Shown piece by piece: positions 28,145 through 36,100 of a stretch of DNA of 64,000 nucleotides. Source of the stretch: JBBIQS01 sp037442205 (GTDB taxonomy: Bacteria > Myxococcota > Myxococcia > Myxococcales > UBA5297). The DNA lies in the NCBI GenBank assembly GCA_037442205.1, contig JBBIQS010000044.1, forward strand, positions 3,616 to 67,615. The letters run 5' to 3'. Under the pieces are notes generated by a model. The model ran no database searches. It worked only from the letters and a program-made list of their open reading frames with translations, and was not told where the DNA came from. The translations under genes were made by a program, and so were the position numbers. Each line of letters begins with the position of its first letter. Position 1 is the first letter of the stretch.

Positions 28145-28450
28145 TCAGTTCAGGAAGGGGGACGAGGTGTTGGCGCGCAGGCTCTGGCGCGAGGGGGACT
28201 CGGGGAACTGCTCCACCGCCGCCCGCTCCTGCCGCACGTGCTGCTCCAGGCGGCTGATCGCCAGCTCGCGCGGGATGCGCGGGGGCTTCACGATCTCGGT
28301 GGGGGCGAAGAAATGCGAGGGCTGAGCCACCTGCTGTGCCTCCATCCGAGCAGGCGCTTGCGCACGGTCGCGCTCGCTGGCGAAGGCGTAGGTGATTGAT
28401 GCGCTGCCGACCATCAGGACGATCACGAGAACCAGCGAGAGCTCGAGCAT
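28145..28450 (-). CDS. Small single-pass membrane protein, first gene of the redox operon
   Basis: 101 residues. A near-perfect AAGGAGG site fixes the start. One N-terminal transmembrane helix (about 3-24) precedes a charged, Pro/Gln-containing tail (…PPRIPRELAISRLEQHVRQE…). No family is recognised. Its position directly behind the sigma-54 promoter and before the cNMP-binding protein suggests a dedicated subunit or assembly factor of the NrfD complex. Confidence 0.7.
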   Translation of the reverse strand: MLELSLVLVIVLMVGSASITYAFASERDRAQAPARMEAQQVAQPSHFFAPTEIVKPPRIPRELAISRLEQHVRQERAAVEQFPESPSRQSLRANTSSPFLN

Positions 28451-28476
28451 GTGTAGCCTCCTTGCCCCGGCAGCTG

Positions 28477-28492
28477 TGCGATGTCCGTGCCA
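28477..28492 (-). promoter_or_regulatory. Sigma-54 (-24/-12) promoter of the NrfD operon
   Basis: The complement reads TGGCACGGACATCGCA, which matches the consensus TGGCACG-N4-TTGCW at every fixed position but one (C for the second T of the -12 element); GG and GC have the correct 10-base gap. Transcription would begin near 28466, 16 bases before the first start codon, leaving just room for the ribosome site. A sigma-54 activator gene lies 2 kb away on the other strand. Confidence 0.75.
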
Positions 28493-28762
28493 GCGCCCCG
28501 CGGCGCCCCTCGCCAGAGGGAAGTGGCGGCCGCCGGCGGGCCGATGACGCGGCGCGCCTGCCGCCTTGTCAGTGCGCGGCCTGTCAGCCTGGCAGTGACC
28601 GTGACCGCGCGCGTCGCGCCACCCTGAGGGGCCAATTGACAGCCGCGTGCGCCCACGCCCACCCTGGAACCATCCACCCCGGGGGGGACTCGGGGTTGCG
28701 CCGCTTCCACAGTCCGGCCGCCCACGGCCGGGACTGGTGCGAGCGGGGACGGCACTCCGAGC
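28493..28762. promoter_or_regulatory. Divergent control region between redox operon and its two-component system
   Basis: 270 bases upstream of the sigma-54 promoter, the usual place for activator binding sites. It contains TGTCAG twice and TGGCAG once within 30 bases (about 28,567-28,595) and a nearby CAGTGACCGTGAC. No convincing perfect palindrome was found. No coding pattern is visible. Confidence 0.35.
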
Positions 28763-30628
28763 ATGCGGGCACGCGTCAGCGGCATGGTCTACCGGTTCGT
28801 GCTGGCGGTCTCGGCCGCGGTGATCGCGGTGTGCCTGATCGGCGCCTGGGCCTTCTCGCGCCACCACTACGCCGAGCTGGTCGCCTCGGCCCAGGCCACG
28901 GCGCGGGTCAAGGCGGATCTGATCGGCAGCGCGCTCGAACACCAGATGATCGAGAACCAGCGCGATCTGATCGCCAAGATGGTCAAGACCTTCGCCGACG
29001 ACCCGACCATCGACCGGGTGCGGATCCTCGATCGGGCCGGAGAGATCCGCTTCTCCAGCAAGCCCTCGGAGGTCGGCAACAGCCTCTCCGCCGGCTCGGC
29101 GACCTGCGCCGCCTGCCACTCAGCATCGGGCGAACCGCGCCTGGCCTCGGCGGTGGTGGAGCTGGGCGACGGCGACCTGCTGCAGAGCGCGATGCCGATC
29201 CTCAACCACCCGGAGTGCCACCACTGCCACTCTCCCAGCCAGCGGATGAACGGCGTGCTGCTGGTGGACGTGCGCACAGGCGAGCTGCTGCGCGCCTACG
29301 ACCGCGACCTGCGCTGGATGGTGGGCACGATCATCGCCCTGGCCCTGGGGTTGCTGGCGGCGATCGCCATGTCGGTGCGGGTGGTCGTGCTGCGCCGGCT
29401 CGACCGCTTCGGCGAGGCGGCTCGGGCCATCGCCGCCGGCGACCTGCAGCGCCGGGTGCCGGTCTCCGGCGACGACAGCCTGGCCTGGATGGCCCGCTCC
29501 TTCAACGCGATGGCCGACTCGGTGACCACCCTGGCCAGCGAGCTCAAGACCCAGCGCGAGCGGCTGGAGATGATCATCAACGGCGTCGACGACGGCATCG
29601 TGGTCCTCGACTCCCAGCTCAAGGTGATGGCCGCCAACGAGGCCTTCCTGGCCCGCACCCGCCGCGCGCGGGAGGAGATGGTCGGCCAGCCGTGCCAGGA
29701 GGTCGCCTGCCGCGGGGTGCGCACGCCGTCGAGCTGCCCCTCCTGCCGCTGCTTCGCCTCCGGCGCCCGGCAGACCGCGGTGCTGACCGTCGAGGACCCC
29801 GCCTCCGGCGAGCGCCGCTACGAGGAGGTGCACAGCTCGCCAATCCGCGTCGCCGGCGAGGTCACCACCGTGGTCGAGGTCTGGCGCGACATCACCGAGC
29901 GCCGGCTGGCCGAGGGGCGGCTGTTCCAGAGCCACCGCATGGCGTCGCTGGGGATGCTGGCCTCGGGCTTCTCCCACGAGCTGAACACGCCGCTGGGCAC
30001 GGTGCTGACCTCGGTGGAGGGGGTGCTGCGGGCGCTGGCCGAGGAGAAGCCGATCGACGGCGAGGAGCGGCGCTACCTGCTGGAGTCGGCGCGCATCGCC
30101 CGCGAGCAGGTGCTGCGCTGCCGAGGGATCACCCAGCAGTTCCTGCGGCTGTCGCGCGGCCAGTCGGCGCCCACCGATCTCATCGACGCCTTCCCGGTGG
30201 TGGCGGCGGTGGCCCGGCTGGTCGAGCCCACCGCCCGCGAGAGGAACGTCTCGGTGGCCGCCCCGCCGCCCGAGTCGCCGGCCACGGTGCGCGCCAGCGA
30301 GTCGGAGCTGCAGCAGGTGCTGCTCAACCTGATCCTCAACGCCATCCAGGCCTGCCGTGCCGGCGGCCAGGTGAGCGTGGAGCTGACCACCGGCTGCCAG
30401 GTGCGGATCGCGGTGCGCGACGACGGCAGCGGCATCGCCGAGGACAAGCTGGGGCGCCTGTTCGAGCCCTTCTTCAGCCTGCGCCCCGGCGGCACCGGGC
30501 TGGGCCTGTTCCTGTCGCTGGAGATGGCGCGGGGCTGGGGCGCCGACATCCAGGTGAAGAGCAGGCTGGGCCAGGGCTCGCAGTTCACGGTGGTCTTTGA
30601 CCGGGCGAGCGCGCAAGGAGGGACGTGA
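28763..30628 (+). CDS. Membrane histidine kinase with two c-type heme motifs in its periplasmic sensor domain
   Basis: 621 residues. TM1 ~12-32; a periplasmic domain ~33-188 with C115-A-A-C-H119 and C152-H-H-C-H156, both c-type heme attachment motifs; TM2 ~189-211; HAMP; a PAS domain with four clustered cysteines (C-P-S-C-R-C near 330); then HisKA with His405 in G-F-S-H-E-L-N-T-P and an HATPase with D-D-G-S-G and G-G-T-G-L-G-L. Heme in the sensor implies detection of redox state or of a small ligand such as NO or O2. Two possible start codons (28763 and 28784) lack good ribosome sites. It overlaps the response regulator region end to end. Confidence 0.9.
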   Translation: MRARVSGMVYRFVLAVSAAVIAVCLIGAWAFSRHHYAELVASAQATARVKADLIGSALEHQMIENQRDLIAKMVKTFADDPTIDRVRILDRAGEIRFSSKPSEVGNSLSAGSATCAACHSASGEPRLASAVVELGDGDLLQSAMPILNHPECHHCHSPSQRMNGVLLVDVRTGELLRAYDRDLRWMVGTIIALALGLLAAIAMSVRVVVLRRLDRFGEAARAIAAGDLQRRVPVSGDDSLAWMARSFNAMADSVTTLASELKTQRERLEMIINGVDDGIVVLDSQLKVMAANEAFLARTRRAREEMVGQPCQEVACRGVRTPSSCPSCRCFASGARQTAVLTVEDPASGERRYEEVHSSPIRVAGEVTTVVEVWRDITERRLAEGRLFQSHRMASLGMLASGFSHELNTPLGTVLTSVEGVLRALAEEKPIDGEERRYLLESARIAREQVLRCRGITQQFLRLSRGQSAPTDLIDAFPVVAAVARLVEPTARERNVSVAAPPPESPATVRASESELQQVLLNLILNAIQACRAGGQVSVELTTGCQVRIAVRDDGSGIAEDKLGRLFEPFFSLRPGGTGLGLFLSLEMARGWGADIQVKSRLGQGSQFTVVFDRASAQGGT

Positions 30629-30630
30629 CC

Positions 30631-31977
30631 ATGAGACCGGTGAGCGTGCTGCTGGTGGACGACGACGACGCCTATCGGACGGTGCTGGCGGGGGAGCTGC
30701 GGCGGCGCGGCTACCAGATGTCCACCGCGGCGACCGCCAAGGAAGGGCTGGAGACGGCGCTGGCCGAGCACCCGCGGGTGACGCTGCTCGACCTGCGCCT
30801 TCCCGACGGCGAGGGGCTGGAGGTCCTCAAGAAGCTGCGCGAGAAGCAGTCGCCGACCGAGGTGATCATGCTCACCGGGCATGGGACCATCGACACCGCC
30901 ATCGAGGCGATCCGGCTGGGGGCCTTCGACTACGTCTCCAAGCCCTGCCCGATCGAGGAGCTGGAGATCCGGCTGGGCAAGGCGCTCGAGCGGCGCTCGC
31001 TGATCGACCGCAACCGGATCCTGGAGAGCGCGCTGCTGCCGGCCGACGGCGAGGACCTGATCGGCGAGAGCCCGACCTTCCTCGAGATGCTCAAGCGGAT
31101 CGAGAAGGTCGCCGCCACCGGCTCGTCGGTGCTGGTGCTGGGCGAGACCGGGGTGGGCAAGGAGATGGTGGCCCGCCGGATCCACGCCCTGAGCCCGCGG
31201 GCGGCGCGGCCGTTCGTGGCGGTGGAGTGCGCCGCGCTCCAGGAGGAGATCCTCCAGAGCGAGCTCTTCGGCCACGAGCGGGGCTCGTTCACCGGGGCGG
31301 TGCGCTCCAAGCCCGGGCTGTTCGAGGTGGCCGACGGCGGCACCTTGTTCCTGGACGAGATCGGCGAGGTGACTCCGGCGACGCAGGTCAAGCTGCTGCG
31401 GGTGCTGGAGGCCTCGACCTTCCGCCACGTGGGCGGCACCGACGAGCTCAAGGTGGACGTGCGGCTGCTGGCGGCGACCAACCGGCCGCTGGAGAAGATG
31501 GTGGCCGAGGGGCTGTTCCGCGAGGACCTGCTCTACCGGCTCGATGCCTTCCGGATCGAGATTCCGCCGCTGAGACAGCGCCGGGAGGACATCCCCGCGC
31601 TGTGCCAGCACTTCCTCGCCCGGCTGGCGCCGAGAGTCGGAGCGACGCGGGGCCTGTCGGCGGCGGCGCTGGAGGCGCTGGCGCGCCACGACTGGCCCGG
31701 CAACGTCCGCGAGCTGCTCCACGTGCTCGAGCACGGGCTGATCGTCTCGGACGGACCGGAGATCGAGGTCAAGGACCTCCCGCGCTCGGCGCTGCGGGCG
31801 GCGCCGGCGCCCGCGGCCGGAGGGGAGTCCGAGCTGATGACCCTGCACGAGCTGGAGCGGGCGCACATCGACCGGGCGCTGCGGGTCCACGGCGGGCACC
31901 GCGGCAAGGTGGCCCGGGCCCTGGGGATCAGCGAGCGCAATCTCTACCGCAAGCTGCGCGAGCACGGGCTCGCCTGA
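30631..31977 (+). CDS. NtrC-family sigma-54-dependent response regulator
   Basis: 448 residues. AAGGAGGG at 30615-30622 favours the ATG at 30631 over an in-frame GTG six bases earlier. Receiver: acidic D10-D12, phospho-acceptor D54, K-P near 105. AAA+ domain: G-E-T-G-V-G-K-E Walker A near 172, L-F-L-D-E-I-G Walker B near 243, and G-S-F-T-G-A, a Ser variant of the sigma-54-contacting GAFTGA loop. A Fis-type HTH ends the protein (R-A-L-G-I-S-E-R-N-L-Y-R-K). It starts 2 bases after the kinase stop. Expected to activate the sigma-54 promoter at 28477-28492. Confidence 0.9.
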   Translation: MRPVSVLLVDDDDAYRTVLAGELRRRGYQMSTAATAKEGLETALAEHPRVTLLDLRLPDGEGLEVLKKLREKQSPTEVIMLTGHGTIDTAIEAIRLGAFDYVSKPCPIEELEIRLGKALERRSLIDRNRILESALLPADGEDLIGESPTFLEMLKRIEKVAATGSSVLVLGETGVGKEMVARRIHALSPRAARPFVAVECAALQEEILQSELFGHERGSFTGAVRSKPGLFEVADGGTLFLDEIGEVTPATQVKLLRVLEASTFRHVGGTDELKVDVRLLAATNRPLEKMVAEGLFREDLLYRLDAFRIEIPPLRQRREDIPALCQHFLARLAPRVGATRGLSAAALEALARHDWPGNVRELLHVLEHGLIVSDGPEIEVKDLPRSALRAAPAPAAGGESELMTLHELERAHIDRALRVHGGHRGKVARALGISERNLYRKLREHGLA

Positions 31978-32001
31978 GCTCTATAGCGCGGGCCGCCGCC
32001 A

Positions 32002-32679
32002 TTACTTCCCGGCCGCCAGCACGTTCATCCGCCGCTCCGCCCAGAGCACGACGCGGTCGCCCTCGCGGTGCTCCTCGAGGAAGCGCTCCAGCGCGTCCCA
32101 GGGCCCCGTGGCCCCTCTGCGCGAAGGCAGATGGCGGAGGAAGTCGGCCGAATCCTCGAAATGGAACAGCGTCCGGAAGGTCACGGTGTCGCTCAGTTTG
32201 AATCCGGCGAGGCGCCTCATCGCCTGCTGGGCTGCCTGCTTGGCGGCGCCCTCGTCCCCGTCGCCGACGTCGAAGCGCATCTCCGCCTCGATCAGCGTTC
32301 CCTGATCCCCGGGCTCGATCACGACGAGCCTCCCGCCCGGCGAGAGCATCTCTGCCGCCCGGCGCAGGCTCGCGTCCATTGCCGGCGGGGGAACGTGGTG
32401 CAGCGACAGCGAGAACACCGCCACGTCGAACGAATGGCCGGTAAGGTCGATCGTCTCCGCGCTGCCCGAAAGAAAGGTGACGTTGCCGGCGGCGACCTGG
32501 GCGCGCGCCCGCCGCAGCGCCGTGCGGTCGGGATCGACGGCGACCACTTCGCGGGCCCTCGCGGCCAGGTCGCGAGTGATCCGCCCGGAGCCGCACCCCA
32601 GCTCGAGGACCGCCTTTCCTTCGAGGTCGCAGCCCCGGGCGATGTGCAGGATGAACTGGTTGGTCGGGTCGAACTGCAC
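32002..32679 (-). CDS. Class I SAM-dependent methyltransferase (UbiE/BioC-like)
   Basis: 225 residues from a GTG with a weak ribosome site. Motif I is V-L-E-L-G-C-G-S-G-R near 24, followed by V-V-A-V-D-P-D near 45, F-D-V-A-V-F-S-L-S-L-H-H-V near 85 and G-G-R-L-V-V-I-E-P near 115. Substrate unknown; the C-terminal half lacks features of a named family. It converges on the response regulator gene with 24 bases between. Confidence 0.75.
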   Translation of the reverse strand: MQFDPTNQFILHIARGCDLEGKAVLELGCGSGRITRDLAARAREVVAVDPDRTALRRARAQVAAGNVTFLSGSAETIDLTGHSFDVAVFSLSLHHVPPPAMDASLRRAAEMLSPGGRLVVIEPGDQGTLIEAEMRFDVGDGDEGAAKQAAQQAMRRLAGFKLSDTVTFRTLFHFEDSADFLRHLPSRRGATGPWDALERFLEEHREGDRVVLWAERRMNVLAAGK

Positions 32680-33147
32680 GGGACGGTCCGCCGGCCGCTC
32701 ATCTGCGGCCTCCCGCGAAACTTACCTCGGCGGCCAGCATCCGCCGACTTCCGGCGCGAGTGCGAAGGCAGGCATCGTGAGGCGAAGTCCTTAGCGCCCC
32801 CACGATCAACTCCAATAAAAGAGCGTCGCCGCGGTCGCGTCTCGCCTTGCCGCGCCGAAATGCCGTCCTGAGATTGGCTCCCTCGACGCCGGGCCCGCAG
32901 AGAGCCCGCCAACGCTCGAGAGGGATGGCGATGCTCGAACGAACTCGCGGTTGCTCGGTCCCGCCTCTCACCGAGCCGCATCTGCCGTTCGAAGCACGAG
33001 CCCAGCTCCGCGCGCGCCGCGTTCCCTGGAGCTTCCGCGCGCGTCCAGGCGCCCACTCACCCGTCATCGGTTGGCCTCCCGCCTCATGACCGGACGCGCC
33101 AAGACCTTTCCCGCAGCACCGACCCCGCCTACAGGAGCAGAGCAACC
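32680..33147. other. Intergenic region ahead of the exported-protein operon
   Basis: 468 bases with no convincing gene. An 80-codon frame at 32847 lacks a ribosome site and protein-like composition. No clear -35/-10 pair or sigma-54 site was found, and the only sure element is the CAGGAGCAG ribosome site just before the giant gene. The promoter of a 13-kb operon should lie here. Confidence 0.5.
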
Positions 33148-36100
33148 ATGCGGCCCCGCTGCCATCTCCACGGTCTCGAAGCGCTGATCGCTGCCCCGCT
33201 CCTGCTGGCCGCCCTCGCCTCCTCGACGGCACGGGCCTTCACCGTCGAGGTCAAGACCGAGGGGCCCAACGGGACCCTGGTCCCGATCCAGGCCGGCTTC
33301 CGCTACCTGATCGAAGAGGACAACTCGTTCCACGCCACGCCCGGGGTCGCCACCCCGAGCGCGCCTTGGCCCGACCCCAGCAACACCCTGGCGGTGAACA
33401 TCCACAAGAGCCACGCGCCGGTGGTCTGCACCGGCGATACCCAGACCCTCTCCGCCGGGCCGCTGCGCTGGGCGTCCTCGGTCGACACCGCCACCAACCC
33501 AGACTGCAAGATCGATCCCGCCAGGCGCTACATGGTCACGGTGCTGCCCTGGCACGTGGACCCGCTCTTCTATCCAGCCAAGCAGCCCAACGGCCCGTGG
33601 TTCGCCAACCAGTCCGGCTACACCCTCAGCGGCCGCAACGTGGCCCCGGGACAGCAGGTGGTGGAGGTGGTGGTCCACGCCTTCCCGGTGCCGACCTCCC
33701 AGATCACGGTGCTGGTCTTCATGGACAGCCAGCCGATCAACGGCGCCTACGACCAGCCGGCGGAGCAGGGCCTGGGAGGATTCAACCTCCTGCTCACCGA
33801 CATCGTCGGCAAGATGATGCAGGACGCCTGGGGCAATCCGGTCGGCACCAGCTACCAGGTGCTGCGCGAGACCCCGCCCGGCTGCACCGGCCCGGCTGGT
33901 TACTGCAAGCCTCTCAAGGGCCCGGGCGGCGCCTACCGGTTCGTCACCGATCCGCTCACCGGGCTGCCGGTGATCGACTACACGGGCAACGGCACCCTGA
34001 CCACCTGCCCCACCGGCGATCCCGCCTACGACGCCGCCAACTGCACCGACCTGGACACCGGCGCCCCACTCACGCCGGGCGAGGCGGTGATCCGCTTCTT
34101 GGCGCCGAACAAGTACACCATCGAGCCCATCCCGCCGGCCAAGGACCCGGACTGGCTGCTGACCGCCACCCTCGAGGGAACCCGCGGCAACGACGCCTGG
34201 GTCCGCGCCGCCGAGCCACGCTTCAACATCACCCTCGGGCAGCTCAACTACCTGGTGTTCTACGGCTTCGTGAAGAAGATGCCGATGACGCTCCCTTCCC
34301 GCACCGGGGCCAGGGGCACGCTCAAGGGCCAGGTGGTCTTCGCCCACGACATGCACCCGCCGCTCTCGCCGGGGCTGGCGGTCGGGGCGCCGGTGCCCAA
34401 CTGCTACGTCGGGCTCAACAACCTGAGCGGCGCCGACGAGCAGGTCTTCACCGCTCCCTGCAACGCCGACAGCACCTTCTCCATCGCCAACATCCCGCCC
34501 GGTCTCTACCAGCTGGTGACGTGGGACCAGGACATCGACGCGATCATCGACTTCCGCAACGTCACCATCCCGCCTGCCGGCGGAGTGGTCGACCTGGGGC
34601 AGGTGGCGGTCTACCGCTGGTTCGGCTCGCTGCGAGGCAGCGTCTTCTTCGACGCCAACGCCAACGCCCTGCGCGAGCCCAGTGAGCAGGGCATCGCCAA
34701 CATGCGGGTGAACGCCCGCTTCACCGACGGCTCGCTCTACGCCAGCCAGCTCACCGACGCCAACGGCGACTACTCCTTCGCCCAGTTCTTTCCCTGGTGG
34801 CGATGGGTCTCGGTCGAGACCGACACCAGCCGCTTCCGCTCGACCGGCGCCACCTCGGTGGCAGACGACGGCGGCCCGGTGCCGCCCGGCCCGTGGGCCA
34901 AGTGGGGAATCAACCCGCAGCTCCAGCCCGGCGGTCTGCCCTACCGGACCCAGGCCAGCACTCCAGGGGCCGAGGTGCGCAGCCAGGCCATGCTGCTCTT
35001 CTCGGACATGACCAACGTCATCGACTGGGGCAAGGGCAATTACGCGCCCAACGCCAACGGCGGGATCCGCGGCTTCGTCTCCTACGCCACCAGCCGGACC
35101 CAGGAGGACCCGGAGAAGGGCCGCTGGCAGAGCTGGGAGCCAGGCGTCCCGCGGGTGCAGGTCAACCTCTACAACGCGGTGGCAGACGCCAACGGCAAGT
35201 GGGTCCCGGCGACCTGCTCCGGCGGAAGCTGCACGGCCTGCAGCGCGGCCTGCGCGCCGATCAACAGCACCTTCACCGACAGCTGGGACGACAACAACCC
35301 CTCGGGCTGCGTCGGCCAGCCCGGGACCCCGTGGGCCGCGCCGCAGGCCGTCAACGGCATCCCCATCCGCAGCTGCGCCGAGACCTTCCAGACCTGGGAC
35401 CAGGTGCGGCCCGGCGTCTTCGACGGCGCCTACTCCTTCGACTCCTACTGCCAGGGAGCGGTCACTGCCTCCTATCCCAACGTCAGCTGCGCCGGGACCG
35501 TGGTCCCCACCCTGCCGCCCGGCAACTACATCGTCCAAGTGATCCCGCCCACCGGCTACAAGGTCCTGAAGTGGGGCGAGCGCAACATCGAGTTCGGCGA
35601 GCCCAACGCCGCCTTCCAGATGTACCCGGCCAGGTGCGTGGGCCCCGACTACCCGGTCCCGCAGTTCCACCAGCTCTTCCCCGACTGGCAGATCCCCACC
35701 CCGTACCCGGCGCCCAACAGCTGGTACTGCGGCGGCACGGTTGACGCCTTCGGCTACTGCAACCCGGCCAGCGCCGGGCCGATGGCGCCTTCGTGCTCGA
35801 TGAAGCTCACCGACGTCGCCCAGGACAAGAACTCGGTGGTCGACTTCCGCATCTTCACCGACGTCCCCAAGTCCAGCCGGATCTGGGGCTGGGTCTCGGA
35901 CGATCTCCACCTCGAGTCGAACCCCAAGAGTCCGAACGCCAGCAGCAACTTCGCGCCGTCGTGGCTGCCGGTGGCGATCAAGGACTGGAAGGGCACCGAG
36001 GTGGCGCGCTTCTACACCGACCAGTGGGGCAAGTTCGACGGGCTCATCCCCTCGACCTACACCATCTACACCCCGAACCCGCTGGGGATGTCGGCGGGCC

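Noticed and set aside
28567..28595. TGTCAG/TGGCAG triplet as activator binding sites
   Set aside because: Uneven spacing (15 and 8 bases) and no palindrome; kept only as a remark in the control-region entry.
32847..33089. 80-codon frame upstream of the giant gene
   Set aside because: No ribosome site, Arg/Pro-rich shadow-like composition, no resemblance to any family.
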